From assembly GCA_016933155.1 (NCBI GenBank), contig JAFGBM010000005.1, forward strand, positions 231,803 to 295,802: 64,000 nucleotides of DNA. The letters are read 5' to 3'. Position 1 is the stretch's first letter. Every line of letters starts with the position of its first letter. This stretch comes from Demequinaceae bacterium. GTDB lineage: Bacteria > Actinomycetota > Actinomycetes > Actinomycetales > Demequinaceae. Positions 35,867-44,829 of the stretch are shown in pieces. The notes below the pieces were generated by a model. That model saw only the letters and a list, made by a program, of their open reading frames with translations, did no database searches and was not told where the DNA came from. A program made the translations under genes and the position numbers.

Positions 35867-36127
35867 CTAGAGAGAGGCGACCTTCTTCGCGAGGGCGGAC
35901 TTGCGGTTGGCCGCCTGGTTCTCGTGGATGACGCCTTTGCCAGCGGCCTTGTCGAGCTTGACGCAGGCGGCTTTCAGGGCGGCCTCGGCGGCCGCCTTGT
36001 CGCCTGCGGAGATCGCCTCACGTACGCGACGGACGTGGGTCTTGAGCTCCGACTTGACAGCGACGTTGCGGAGGCGGGCCTTTTCGTTCGTCCCGATCCG
36101 CTTGATGTTCGACTTGATGTTTGCCAC
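35867..36127 (-). CDS. rpsT: 30S ribosomal protein S20
   Basis: S20, 86 residues, binds 16S rRNA in the small subunit. The protein starts [20 protein letters not shown], the standard S20 N-terminus, and is rich in Lys/Ala with the conserved C-terminal [20 protein letters not shown]. The start is GTG with AGGA five bases upstream, a weaker codon that is common for S20 and linked elsewhere to autogenous control. It lies between holA and lepA as usual in the phylum. An in-leader palindrome is noted separately. Confidence 0.97.
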   Translation of the reverse strand: MANIKSNIKRIGTNEKARLRNVAVKSELKTHVRRVREAISAGDKAAAEAALKAACVKLDKAAGKGVIHENQAANRKSALAKKVASL

Positions 36128-36146
36128 AGGATCCTCGTTGCTAGGG

Positions 36147-36188
36147 GGTGCCGCGGCACCGATGAGGCGCGCGCGACCACCTATGCTA
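36147..36188 (-). promoter_or_regulatory. rpsT promoter and leader palindrome
   Basis: On the minus strand TAGCAT (36188-36183) is a -10 box that starts with the TAG stop of the PemK-like gene. Downstream in the leader is a perfect palindrome, GGTGCCGCGGCACC (36147-36160), which could form a five-pair hairpin just before the ribosome site, a place where S20 could control its own translation. The -35 box is unclear. Confidence 0.4.
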
Positions 36189-36665
36189 CCAGCCCTTGGT
36201 CTCCCTGACGGCTCGGGCGACCTCGTCGAAGCGCGAACGGTTCAGGATCGACCCCTCGCGCCGGACCCCACCGGGATCGATGCGGATCACGCGGTCGAGG
36301 CGAACCTCGCTCGGGCGGTGACGTCTGTCCCAATCTCCTCGCCCGATGTCCATCCAATACCGCCCAAAACGCGCCTCGTCGGCGGCATCCTTGTCATGGT
36401 CCTTGCTGGACAGTGCGAGGCCGAGGAGCCAAGCCCCATCTTTGCCAATGATCAACACGGGCCGGTCCTTGCCCTCGGTGGCGTCGTCTTCGTATGGGAC
36501 CCAGGTCCAAACGATCTCCCCCGGATCGGGCTCACCGTTGAGGTCGGGCCGGTAACGGAAGTTGACCTCGCCCTCGAAGTCTCCCGGGTAGACCTCGGAC
36601 AGCGGCGGCGATTGCTCCTTGGACACGCCGAAGACACGAGCCAGCCTCGCCGCGAAGCCCCTCAC
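36186..36665 (-). CDS. PemK/MazF-like protein without a partner antitoxin
   Basis: A 159-residue protein resembling the actinobacterial PemK/MazF-like family. [27 protein letters not shown] matches the toxin core pattern in which an N-terminal strand is followed by KxRPvLvi (split here: [23 protein letters not shown]). The C-terminus has [10 protein letters not shown] and [12 protein letters not shown]. No antitoxin gene is next to it; such orphan genes are common near rpsT and may not be toxins. Start is GTG at 36665 overlapping the stop of the PAS-GGDEF-EAL gene (GTGA), so it is translated with it. Confidence 0.65.
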   Translation of the reverse strand: MRGFAARLARVFGVSKEQSPPLSEVYPGDFEGEVNFRYRPDLNGEPDPGEIVWTWVPYEDDATEGKDRPVLIIGKDGAWLLGLALSSKDHDKDAADEARFGRYWMDIGRGDWDRRHRPSEVRLDRVIRIDPGGVRREGSILNRSRFDEVARAVRETKGW

Positions 36666-38338
36666 GCCTTCTCCTTCTCGGGGGGTGGCGTCAGGCCGCT
36701 GGCCGTCAGTTCGTCCTCGGGCAGGGGTCGGCCGTACAGAAATCCCTGTCCGTAGTCCCATCCGTGGGTCAGGGCTTTGACGTGCTGGCTCTCCGTCTCG
36801 ATCCCCTCGACGATCCCGAAGATGCCGAGCCCGGTCGTCAGCATGGCGATAGCAGACGAGATCCGATCCCCGCCAGGTTCGCCGAGGCGATCGGCATAGT
36901 CCTTGGAGAGCTTGAGGCCGGCGATGGGGTTCTGCAACACGGAGGAGAGGGCCGAGTATCCCTGGCCGAAGTCGTCGAGGACGAGTTCCACCCCGAGGGC
37001 GGCGACGTTCTCCAGGTCCAGCCTCGCGGCCTCGGTCGCCAGGAGCATCCCGGTCTCGGTGATCTCCAGGCACAGGCGGTGGGGATCGATGCAATGCGGG
37101 CCTAGGGCCGATTTCACGGTCCTGGTGAGGTCGGCGGATCCGATCTGTCTCGTCGACACATTGACGAAGACCCGACCGTCGAACTCGGGGTGGCGGGCAA
37201 TGAAGTCACAGACCTCGTGGAGGACGTAAGCACCGAGGGAGGCGACCAGGTTGGCCTTTTCCGAGATCTCGATGAACTCGTCCGGCAGGAGGAGGCCCCG
37301 CGCGGGATGCTCCCAGCGGACGAGGGCCTCATAGGCGAAGACCTCCCGAGTCTTCAGGTCGACGATGGGCTGGTAGTGCACCACGAGGGTACCCTCGCGG
37401 ACGGCCGCCCGGAGGTCGGATTCGATCGCCAGCCTGTTGAGGGCTGTCTTCCTGAGGTCCGGTCGGAAGACCTCGATGCGGGATCGCCCGCCTTCCTTCG
37501 CCAGGAACATCGCCGTATCCGCGTCCCGGACGAGAGCCTCGGCGGAGGTCTTCCCCTCAGCCAGAGCGACGCCGATGCTGACAGTGGGAAGGACCTCGTG
37601 TCCAGCCAGCGGGACAGGGGAGTGCACCGAAGCCGAGATGGATTCGGCGATGGCGGAGGCGGCCTCGATGTCGGAGAGATCCTCGAGGATGACGATGAAC
37701 TCATCCGCACCGTGCCGAGCCACGGTATCCCCAGGCCTGACGGCCAACAAGATCCTCTGGGCGATGATGACGAGGAGGGCGTTGCCTGCCTGATGCCCCA
37801 GCGAGTCGTTGACGACGCTGAAGTGATCGACATCGCAGAACAGGACCCCGACCGTCGTCGGTTTCGTCAGATGGCCGTCGAGGGCATGGGCGAGCCGGTC
37901 GATGAGGAGTGTCCCATTGGGAAGCCCGGTCAACTGGTCGTAGAGGGCGCGTTTCTCCAGGAGTTCCTTCGCCCGTCGGTACTCGGTGATGTCCTCAACC
38001 TGGGCCACGAACCTCCGGGGAGATTCCCCCTGGGTTGCCTCGCTCAGCGTGACCCGGGCCCATACCGTTTCCCCTCGTCCGTCGAGGTATCGCTTCCGCA
38101 ATCGGCCCTGGGGACGGACCCCCGAGGAGACCTGGGCGAGCATCTCCGCGTCCCTCTCGAGATCGTCGGGATGGGTGTGCTCGGAGAAGGCTTTCCCGAT
38201 GAGTTCGGCGGGCTCTCGCCCGAGGAGGTGGGCGAAGGCGGGATTGACGTCCAGCATGTGACCGGATTCGTCGAGGACGGCCATCCCGATGGGGGAGTCG
38301 TGGAAGGTCGGCCCGAAGAGGTCGCCTTCGATCTCCAT
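36662..38338 (-). CDS. PAS-GGDEF-EAL protein with altered GGDEF (HGADEF)
   Basis: A 558-residue cytoplasmic signalling protein. A PAS domain (about 8-125, FGPTFHDSPIGMAVLDESG) precedes a GGDEF domain (about 130-290) and an EAL domain (about 305-550). The GGDEF signature reads RHGADEF, so diguanylate cyclase activity is doubtful. In the EAL domain EAL, VNVST, EITE and LDDFGQG are kept, but the usual KxD is KLS (LKLSKDY), losing a metal-binding aspartate; the later motif is VEGIETE. The ATG at 38338 with AAAGGAG upstream is preferred over longer frames, giving the same N-terminus as the paralogue at 38400. It is a tandem duplicate of that gene. Confidence 0.88.
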   Translation of the reverse strand: MEIEGDLFGPTFHDSPIGMAVLDESGHMLDVNPAFAHLLGREPAELIGKAFSEHTHPDDLERDAEMLAQVSSGVRPQGRLRKRYLDGRGETVWARVTLSEATQGESPRRFVAQVEDITEYRRAKELLEKRALYDQLTGLPNGTLLIDRLAHALDGHLTKPTTVGVLFCDVDHFSVVNDSLGHQAGNALLVIIAQRILLAVRPGDTVARHGADEFIVILEDLSDIEAASAIAESISASVHSPVPLAGHEVLPTVSIGVALAEGKTSAEALVRDADTAMFLAKEGGRSRIEVFRPDLRKTALNRLAIESDLRAAVREGTLVVHYQPIVDLKTREVFAYEALVRWEHPARGLLLPDEFIEISEKANLVASLGAYVLHEVCDFIARHPEFDGRVFVNVSTRQIGSADLTRTVKSALGPHCIDPHRLCLEITETGMLLATEAARLDLENVAALGVELVLDDFGQGYSALSSVLQNPIAGLKLSKDYADRLGEPGGDRISSAIAMLTTGLGIFGIVEGIETESQHVKALTHGWDYGQGFLYGRPLPEDELTASGLTPPPEKEKA

Positions 38339-38399
38339 GCCCACTCCTTTCACGGCCTCACACCCTATCCGAGTCCGGCATCGCCATTTTCCCCCAGAC

Positions 38400-40097
38400 T
38401 CAGAGGGCTTGGGACCCGGAGGGGACTCGCGTCGAAGTCTCAGCGGGGGGCGGCGGGAGTCCCAGGGCCTCCTCGGCGAGAGGGTGGCCGAAAAGGTAGC
38501 CCTGGCCAGCGACCCATCCGTGGCTGTGGGCGAGTTCGGCCTGTTCCTCCGTCTCGATGCCTTTGACCATGGCCAGGAATCCGACATCTCGCACCATGAG
38601 GGCGATCCCCCTGCTGACCTTGTCCCCCACCCCCCGGTCACCGAAGCGCCTCGCGAATCGCTCAGCCAGCTTGATCCCCGAGACGGATTTCTCCAGGAGG
38701 GTGGAGAGCGAGCCGCGGCCCGTCCCGAAGTCGTCGATGACGACGTCGATCTCGAGACCCGCGATCCGCTTGAGATCGGCCTCCACCACGGGGGTGGTCT
38801 TGAGGAAGGCGGATTCGGTCACCTCGATGGCGAGGCGTGAGGGATCGACCCCGTGCTGGTCGAGGGCGGCCTCGAGGGTGCGGGCGAGGGCGTTCTCCCC
38901 GAGTTGGCTGGGGGAGACGTTGACGAAGATCTGGGCGTCGATGTCGGGATGGCGGGCGATGAAGGCGCAGGCCTCGTGGATGACGAGAGAGCCGATCGGG
39001 ACGACGAGTTGGGTCTGCTCGGCAATGGCGAGGAACTCTTCGGGGAGGAGGACTCCCCGACGGGGGTGGCTCCATCGGACGAGGGCTTCATACCCGATGG
39101 GATTCCGGGTCTCGAGGTCGACGACCGGCTGATAGTGCACGGCGAGTTCGCCCTGGCGGAGCGCCTTCCTCAGGTCCTCCTCGACCTCCATCTTGGTGAC
39201 GGCAGCCTCCCGCAAGGCGGAGTCGTAGATCTTCAGCAAGGCGTGTCCCGCCCGCTTGGCGGCGTACATGGCGGTGTCCGCGTCCTGGATGAGTTCTTCG
39301 GCGTCGGTGTCGCCATCGGCAACCGCGAGCCCGGCGCTCATAGTGGGGACGATTTCGTGGTTCGCGATGGTCACGGGGGCCTGCATCGTCCTGGTGATGA
39401 TGGAGGCGAGGGACTCGGCGTCGTCGGCCGACCTGACATCCTCCAGGAGGACCACGAACTCGTCACCGCCCAGCCGGGCGACGGTGTCCCCTCTCCGGAC
39501 GGCCGACTGGATCCGCTGGGCCGTGATGACGAGCAGGCGGTCGCCTGCGGCGTGGCCCAGGGAGTCGTTGACCTGCTTGAAGTCGTCGATGTCGAAGAAG
39601 AGGAGGGCGACGGTCGTCTGACGCTTCCTGTGGTTGGCGAGCGCCTGAGTCAGGCGCTCCATGAGGAGAGTGCGATTCGCGAGCCCGGTCAGCCCGTCGT
39701 AGAAGGCCCGGCGTTCCAGCTGCTCCCTTGCCCGGACGACCTCGGTGATGTCCTCGACCTGGGCGATGAAGTGGTGGGTCTCGGAGCGGACGGCGTCGTC
39801 GATGCGAGTCACGGTCATGCGGACCCACTTGGTATCCCCGCCCTTCGTGAGGTATCGCTTCTGGGTCTGGTAATAGGGGACATCGTCGCGTGCGAGCTGG
39901 CTCAGGAGCTCGATGTCCCGGGGAAGGTCGGACGGGTGGGTGAACTCCACGAAGTTGCTGGAGACGACCTCTTCAGGCTCCCTGCCCAGGATCCTGGCGA
40001 AGGCGCGGTTGACCTCGACGTAGTGCCCCACCTCATCGAGGATGGCGATCCCGATGGGTGAGTCGTGGAACGTCGCCTTGAACAGCCCGCCGTCCAT
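38400..40097 (-). CDS. PAS-GGDEF-EAL protein with intact GGDEF
   Basis: A 565-residue paralogue of the gene downstream. The PAS domain starts FKATFHDSPIGIAILDEVG. The GGDEF motif is intact (RLGGDEFVVLLED) with DIDDFKQVNDSLGH, so it is the better candidate to make cyclic di-GMP. The EAL domain keeps EAL, VNVSP, EVTES, DDFGTG and the C-terminal QGYLFGHPL, but KxD is KLA (IKLAERF) and AEGVE is VKGIE, so phosphodiesterase activity is doubtful. AGGAG lies ten bases before the ATG. It is the first of the minus-strand group (this gene, its paralogue, PemK-like, then rpsT). Confidence 0.88.
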   Translation of the reverse strand: MDGGLFKATFHDSPIGIAILDEVGHYVEVNRAFARILGREPEEVVSSNFVEFTHPSDLPRDIELLSQLARDDVPYYQTQKRYLTKGGDTKWVRMTVTRIDDAVRSETHHFIAQVEDITEVVRAREQLERRAFYDGLTGLANRTLLMERLTQALANHRKRQTTVALLFFDIDDFKQVNDSLGHAAGDRLLVITAQRIQSAVRRGDTVARLGGDEFVVLLEDVRSADDAESLASIITRTMQAPVTIANHEIVPTMSAGLAVADGDTDAEELIQDADTAMYAAKRAGHALLKIYDSALREAAVTKMEVEEDLRKALRQGELAVHYQPVVDLETRNPIGYEALVRWSHPRRGVLLPEEFLAIAEQTQLVVPIGSLVIHEACAFIARHPDIDAQIFVNVSPSQLGENALARTLEAALDQHGVDPSRLAIEVTESAFLKTTPVVEADLKRIAGLEIDVVIDDFGTGRGSLSTLLEKSVSGIKLAERFARRFGDRGVGDKVSRGIALMVRDVGFLAMVKGIETEEQAELAHSHGWVAGQGYLFGHPLAEEALGLPPPPAETSTRVPSGSQAL

Positions 40098-40284
40098 TGT
40101 TACCGCGCTCCTGTTCTCACTCCTTCAAGGGTGCCAGAGAATCGGAAACATTTCGGTGTGATCTTCGCCTCCTTCAGAAATCGGACCAGGCGTCGTCCGC
40201 GTGTGGAAGAGGGGCAATCCATGGGACGATTGGCGTCGTCCGTCCCCCAATCGTCGTCCATGTCCATCCAGAGGAACCATCGCC

Positions 40285-42132
40285 GTGCCAGCCGATCCGA
40301 ATTCACCAGCGTCGACCCCGCAGGCGGTCATCCGGAACTTCTGCATCATCGCCCACATCGACCACGGCAAGTCGACGCTCGCGGACCGGATGCTCGGGCT
40401 GACCGGGGTCGTCGAGCAAAGGGCGATGCGGGAGCAGTACCTCGACCGGATGGACATCGAGAGGGAGCGGGGCATCACCATCAAGGCCCAGGCGGTCCGC
40501 CTGCCCTGGAAGGTCGAGGGCGTCGACTACACCCTCAACATGATCGACACCCCCGGGCACGTCGACTTCACCTACGAGGTGTCGCGCTCGTTGGCGGCCT
40601 GCGAGGGGGCCGTCCTGTTGGTCGACTCCGCCCAGGGGATCGAGGCGCAGACCCTGGCAAACCTCTACCTGGCGATGGCCGACGACCTGACCATCATCCC
40701 CGTGCTCAACAAGATCGACCTGCCGGCGGCCGACCCCGACCGTTACGCCGCCGAACTCGCCGGGCTCCTCGGCTGCGACCCGGCCGACGTCCTCCGCGTG
40801 TCCGGAAAGACTGGCGCCGGGGTGGCGGCCCTCCTAGACAGGATCGTCCGGGAGGTTCCGGCTCCAACGGGTGACCCGGATGCCCCGACCAGGGCGATGA
40901 TCTTCGACTCCGTCTACGACACCTACAGGGGCGTCGTGACCTACGTCAGGGTCGTCGACGGGGGGCTCAAGGCCCGGGACAGGATCACCATGATGTCGAC
41001 GAGGGCCACCCACGAGCTCCTGGAGATCGGGGTCATCTCACCCGAGCCGAAGGCGATGAAGGGCCTCGGGGCGGGCGAGGTCGGCTACCTCATCACCGGA
41101 GTCAAGGACGTGCGGCGTTCCCGGGTGGGGGACACGGTCACGGGGGCGGCCCGGCAGGCGACCACGTCCCTCGGCGGGTACCGCGACCCGAAACCGATGG
41201 TGTACTCCGGCCTGTATCCGATCGACGGGTCCGACTATCCGGACCTCAGGGACGCCCTCGAACGGCTCCAGCTCAACGACGCCGCCCTCTCCTTCGAGCC
41301 GGAGACCTCGGTGGCCCTCGGGTTCGGGTTCCGGTGCGGATTCCTGGGCCTCCTCCACCTGGAGATCGTCCGGGAGCGGCTGGAGCGCGAATCCGACCTC
41401 GACCTCATCTCGACCGCCCCGAACGTCGTGTACACGGTGACCATGGAGGACGGCACCTCCACGACCGTCACCAACCCGAGCGAGTTTCCTGAGGGGAAGA
41501 TCCGCGAGGTCAGGGAACCCGTGGTCCGGGCGACGGTCATCGCGCCGAGCGAGTACATCGGCACGATCATGGAGCTGTGCCAGGAGCGTCGGGGTGTCCT
41601 TCAGTCCATGGACTACCTGAGCGAGGAGAGGGTGGAGATCCGGTACACCCTCCCGCTCGGGGAGATCATCTTCGACTTCTTCGACGCGCTCAAGTCGAGG
41701 ACGCGGGGGTACGGCTCGCTCGACTACGAGACGATCGGGGATCAGGCGGCCGATCTCGTCAAGGTGGACATCCTGCTTCAGGGGGAGAAGGTCGACGCCT
41801 TCAGCGCGGTGGTCCACAAGGACGAGGCCTACGCCTATGGGGTGCGCTTGACGGACAAACTGCGCCAACTCATCCCCCGGCAGCAGTTCGAGGTTCCGAT
41901 CCAGGCCGCGATCGGGTCCAGGGTCATCGCCAGGGAGACGATCCGGGCTTTGCGAAAGGACGTCCTCGCGAAGTGCTATGGCGGCGACATCTCCCGGAAG
42001 AGGAAACTCCTGGAGAAGCAGAAGGAGGGCAAGAAGCGGATGAAGACCATCGGACGGGTGGAGGTTCCGCAGGAGGCCTTCATCGCGGCGCTCGGCACCT
42101 ACGACGAACCCCAGGCCAAGGGCAAGAAGTAA
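40285..42132 (+). CDS. lepA: Elongation factor 4
   Basis: LepA (EF4), 615 residues, a GTPase that can back-translocate or help ribosomes start correctly. G1 is [14 protein letters not shown] near residue 18, switch I holds [11 protein letters not shown]3 DTPGHVDF, G4 NKID. The C-terminal LepA-specific domain ends with [20 protein letters not shown], the family signature. The GTG at 40285 is chosen: it gives a normal N-terminus, and AGAGGA lies about ten bases upstream. The longer frame from 40201 adds a low-complexity piece not seen in LepA. hemW follows after two bases. Confidence 0.96.
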   Translation: MPADPNSPASTPQAVIRNFCIIAHIDHGKSTLADRMLGLTGVVEQRAMREQYLDRMDIERERGITIKAQAVRLPWKVEGVDYTLNMIDTPGHVDFTYEVSRSLAACEGAVLLVDSAQGIEAQTLANLYLAMADDLTIIPVLNKIDLPAADPDRYAAELAGLLGCDPADVLRVSGKTGAGVAALLDRIVREVPAPTGDPDAPTRAMIFDSVYDTYRGVVTYVRVVDGGLKARDRITMMSTRATHELLEIGVISPEPKAMKGLGAGEVGYLITGVKDVRRSRVGDTVTGAARQATTSLGGYRDPKPMVYSGLYPIDGSDYPDLRDALERLQLNDAALSFEPETSVALGFGFRCGFLGLLHLEIVRERLERESDLDLISTAPNVVYTVTMEDGTSTTVTNPSEFPEGKIREVREPVVRATVIAPSEYIGTIMELCQERRGVLQSMDYLSEERVEIRYTLPLGEIIFDFFDALKSRTRGYGSLDYETIGDQAADLVKVDILLQGEKVDAFSAVVHKDEAYAYGVRLTDKLRQLIPRQQFEVPIQAAIGSRVIARETIRALRKDVLAKCYGGDISRKRKLLEKQKEGKKRMKTIGRVEVPQEAFIAALGTYDEPQAKGKK

Positions 42133-42134
42133 CG

Positions 42135-43331
42135 GTGGCCTTCGGGGTCTACGTCCACGTCCCGTTCTGCGCAACCAGGTGCGGGTACTGCGACTTCGTC
42201 ACCTATGCCCTCGGCGAGTGGGGGGGCGCCACCCTCGAGGGATACGTCGAGGCGGCCCTCGGCGAGATCGGTTTGGCCCGACGGGTGTTGGGCGGGGGGA
42301 GCCAGGTCAACACGGTGTCCCATGTCGACACGGTGTCCCAGGCCAACCCGGTATTCCACGTAGACACGGTGTTCTTCGGGGGCGGCACGCCGACGATGCT
42401 CAGGCCCGAAGCCCTCGTGAGGCTCCTCGACGGGATTCGGGACGCCTGGGGGCTCGCCGATGACGCCGAGGTGACGGCCGAGGCCAACCCCGATTCCGTG
42501 ACGGGCGAAACCCTCGCCAGACTTGCGGGGGCGGGGTTCACCAGGGTCAGCCTGGGAATGCAGTCCGCCGTCGGAAGCGTGCTCGCCACCCTCGACCGAA
42601 CGCACGGACCGGAGAACGTCACCAGGGCCGTCGAGGGGGCCCGGGCGGCTGGCTTGGACGTGTCCCTCGACCTGATCTACGGCACCCCAGGTGAGGGATT
42701 GTCCGAATGGCGGGAGACTGTCGCCGCCGCCCTCGTCCTCGCCCCGGATCATGTGTCGGCGTACTCCCTCGTCATCGAGCCCGCCACCCGGATGGGGGCG
42801 GCTCTCGCGCGGGGGGAGATCGCCCCCGTCGACCCCGACCTTCAGGCGGAGATGTACGAGGCGGCCGACGAGGCGTTCGCCTCCGCGGGATACGACTGGT
42901 ACGAGGTCTCGAACTGGGCCAGGGAGGGGCATCGATGCCGGCACAACCTCGGGTACTGGACGGGGGGCGACTGGTGGGGCGTCGGCCCTGGAGCGCATTC
43001 GCATCTCGGGGCGGGTGAGGGACGGCCGGCCACCCGGTGGTGGAACGTCAAGCATCCTCTCGAGTATGGCGAGCGGATCGCGTCGGGGGCTTCTCCGGAG
43101 GAGGGCCGGGAGGCCCTGAGCGGTGAGCAATCCCGGATCGAGGCCGTCATGCTGGGGGTGAGGCTCAGGGAAGGGCTGGACGCCGCGGCTCTGCCGGAGG
43201 CGGCCCGGGACGCGCTCCCGGCGCTCGCCGGGGACGGGTTGATCGATGAGGCTGCGCTGGGGGAGGGTCGTCTCGTCCTCACCCGCCGGGGGAGGCTTCT
43301 CGCCGATGTCGTCGTACGGGCTCTGACCTAG
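42135..43331 (+). CDS. hemW: Radical SAM haem chaperone HemW with a hexapeptide-repeat insertion
   Basis: A 398-residue HemW. It begins AFGVYVHVPFCATRCGYCDF with the HemW cluster motif CxxxCxYC; such proteins use SAM and a 4Fe-4S cluster and hand haem to respiratory enzymes. FFGGGTPTML, GMQSAVGSVL and the DLIYGTPGE segment match. The C-terminal HemN domain with WxGxDWWGVGPGAHS is present. Between the first helix and FFGGGT is an extra loop coded by imperfect 18-base repeats (see 42306). GTG start at 42135, two bases after lepA. Confidence 0.93.
   Translation: MAFGVYVHVPFCATRCGYCDFVTYALGEWGGATLEGYVEAALGEIGLARRVLGGGSQVNTVSHVDTVSQANPVFHVDTVFFGGGTPTMLRPEALVRLLDGIRDAWGLADDAEVTAEANPDSVTGETLARLAGAGFTRVSLGMQSAVGSVLATLDRTHGPENVTRAVEGARAAGLDVSLDLIYGTPGEGLSEWRETVAAALVLAPDHVSAYSLVIEPATRMGAALARGEIAPVDPDLQAEMYEAADEAFASAGYDWYEVSNWAREGHRCRHNLGYWTGGDWWGVGPGAHSHLGAGEGRPATRWWNVKHPLEYGERIASGASPEEGREALSGEQSRIEAVMLGVRLREGLDAAALPEAARDALPALAGDGLIDEAALGEGRLVLTRRGRLLADVVVRALT
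42306..42374 (+). repeat. 18-base tandem repeats inside hemW
   Basis: Three full units (42306-42323, 42324-42341, 42342-42359) and a 15-base partial unit, consensus GTCRACACGGTGTCCCAN, code for the hexapeptides VNTVSH, VDTVSQ, ANPVFH and VDTVFF. The frame is kept. The last unit merges with the strand leading to the conserved GGGTPT loop, so the array grew by duplication of this strand. Confidence 0.8.
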
Positions 43332-43351
43332 ATGTCGGAGCCCTGGGCCAT

Positions 43352-43702
43352 TCAGACCCTCAGGACGTCGATGTCGAACGGGTACTGGGCAGGCACGCCC
43401 CTCCTGACCGAACCGAACGCCTGGAAGCACAACACGAACGCGCTCAGGAGGATCGCGACCTGAAGGATCGCGCCCACCCACCCGAGCCAGGGGGCGTACA
43501 GCCGGAGGACGGTCGCGGGGATGAAGGCGACCAAGACGAAGGTTCCGAAGTTGGTGGCGGCGGCCGCGTCCCTGGCCGAGATCGGCTCCTCGTTCCGGCG
43601 GTTCAGCCAGACGAGGTAGGGGATGAGGGGGCCGATGATCGCGCCGAGCTGCGCGAGGCCGGCCGCCTGGGTGTCGGGTCCCCCGAGGTTCTGATACGCC
43701 AT
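43352..43702 (-). CDS. DUF4870 small membrane protein
   Basis: A 116-residue DUF4870 protein with three hydrophobic segments (LGAIIGPLIPYLVWL, FGTFVLVAFIPATVLRLY, LQVAILLSAFVLCFQAFG). The NRRNEEPISARDAAAATNF stretch in between matches the family's K(x)..P.vr.ha.eAlNFq pattern. Function is unknown; it is widespread in bacteria. Start is the ATG at 43702; the longer frame from 43762 runs into the CIRCE/hrcA promoter and is unlikely. It converges with hemW and is divergent from hrcA. Confidence 0.8.
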   Translation of the reverse strand: MAYQNLGGPDTQAAGLAQLGAIIGPLIPYLVWLNRRNEEPISARDAAAATNFGTFVLVAFIPATVLRLYAPWLGWVGAILQVAILLSAFVLCFQAFGSVRRGVPAQYPFDIDVLRV

Positions 43703-43750
43703 GATGCGTCTTACGGTACCGGGTTCCCCTCGGGGTCGAGAATGCCGGGA

Positions 43751-43782
43751 TAGAATTGGCACTCAATCGTGATGAGTGCCAA
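43751..43782 (+). promoter_or_regulatory. CIRCE operator on the hrcA -10 box
   Basis: TTGGCACTC, nine bases, GAGTGCCAA (43756-43782) is a full CIRCE repeat (consensus TTAGCACTC-N9-GAGTGCTAA) with a compensatory G/C pair. Its first base is the last base of the -10 box TAGAAT (43751-43756). A third half-site-like GAGTGCC follows at 43790-43796. HrcA bound here would block its own operon until heat shock. Confidence 0.92.
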
Positions 43783-43812
43783 ATTGTTGAGTGCCGCATA
43801 GGGAGGTGGCCA

Positions 43813-44829
43813 GTGTCTTCCGAGGAGCGACGCCGCGCCGTCCTGTGCGCGATCGTTGAGGGCTATGTGTCGACGAGCGAACCCATCGGTTCGAAGGCGC
43901 TCGCCGCCCGGCCCGGTCTCGGGGTCTCGCCCGCGACGATCCGGAACGACATGGCGGCCCTCGAGGAGGAGGGTCTCATCGCCCAACCCCACACATCCGC
44001 GGGGCGCATCCCCACGGACAAGGGCTACCGCTACTTCGTCGACCATCTCGCCGCATCGTCCCTCCCGGGAGCGCATCGTCGGGCGATCTCGACCTTCCTG
44101 AGCGACGCCGTCGACCTGTCCGATGTCGTGGAACGCTCCGTCCGGCTCCTCAGCCAGTTGACGCGTCAGGTGGCCGTCGTCCAGTATCCCTCGCTCCGGG
44201 AGTCGAGGGTCCGCAGGGTCGAGCTCGTCCGCGCCGGGCTCGACCGCGCCCTTGTCGTCGTGGTGTCGGCCGACGCGCGGGTCGAGCAGGCCATGGTGAT
44301 GCTGGGGGACAGTCCAACCGATGACGTCTTCGAGCGGGTGGCGAGGGAGGCGAACGAGGCCGCGGAGGGGCTGGGTTCGGCCGCGCTCGAACGGGCCCTC
44401 GACGAATGGGCGGCCCGGCCGGGGCAGGTGTCCTGGGCGCGGGCGGTCGCGGACGCGGTTCTCGAGGGGGCCCGGGGTGGCACGGTCGAACGGGTGGTCT
44501 TCGCGGGGACCTCCAATCTGGTCCGCGCCGACGCCGGTCTGGAGCAGGACGCCATCGCCCCGGTCCTCGAGGCGCTCGAAGAGCAGGTGGTGCTCATCCG
44601 TCTGCTCCACGAGATGGCCCGAGAGTCCGACGATGTCGCCGTCAGGATCGGGCAGGAGACCCACCACGAGGCCTTCGCCAAGACGGCCATCATCGCGGCC
44701 GGGTATGGACCCGGGGGGGACGGGGGTTCCCTGCTCGCATCCCTCGGGCCGACGAGGATGGACTACCCCGGCACGATGGCCGCGGTCCGGGCCGTCGCCC
44801 GGTACCTGACGAAGGCCGTGGCGGCATGA
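43813..44829 (+). CDS. hrcA: Heat-inducible transcription repressor HrcA
   Basis: HrcA, 338 residues, represses heat-shock genes by binding CIRCE. The N-terminal winged helix begins [20 protein letters not shown] and has the recognition segment [20 protein letters not shown]. The C-terminal GAF-like domain holds [20 protein letters not shown] and EDGTSN-like VVFAGTSNL. The GTG at 43813, seven bases after GGGAGG, is chosen; the longer frame from 43756 would translate the CIRCE sequence. The stop overlaps dnaJ (ATGA). Confidence 0.96.
   Translation: MSSEERRRAVLCAIVEGYVSTSEPIGSKALAARPGLGVSPATIRNDMAALEEEGLIAQPHTSAGRIPTDKGYRYFVDHLAASSLPGAHRRAISTFLSDAVDLSDVVERSVRLLSQLTRQVAVVQYPSLRESRVRRVELVRAGLDRALVVVVSADARVEQAMVMLGDSPTDDVFERVAREANEAAEGLGSAALERALDEWAARPGQVSWARAVADAVLEGARGGTVERVVFAGTSNLVRADAGLEQDAIAPVLEALEEQVVLIRLLHEMARESDDVAVRIGQETHHEAFAKTAIIAAGYGPGGDGGSLLASLGPTRMDYPGTMAAVRAVARYLTKAVAA

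Noticed and set aside
38853..40061. A 402-codon plus-strand frame opposite the PAS-GGDEF-EAL gene.
   Set aside because: The minus-strand gene has full domain structure; the plus frame is its complement with skewed composition.
40201..40284. A longer LepA with 28 extra N-terminal residues.
   Set aside because: The extension is Arg/Pro/Trp-rich and unlike LepA; the GTG at 40285 has a ribosome site and a normal N-terminus.
43756..43812. A TTG start for HrcA.
   Set aside because: It would translate the CIRCE operator; the GTG at 43813 has GGGAGG at the right distance and matches HrcA length.
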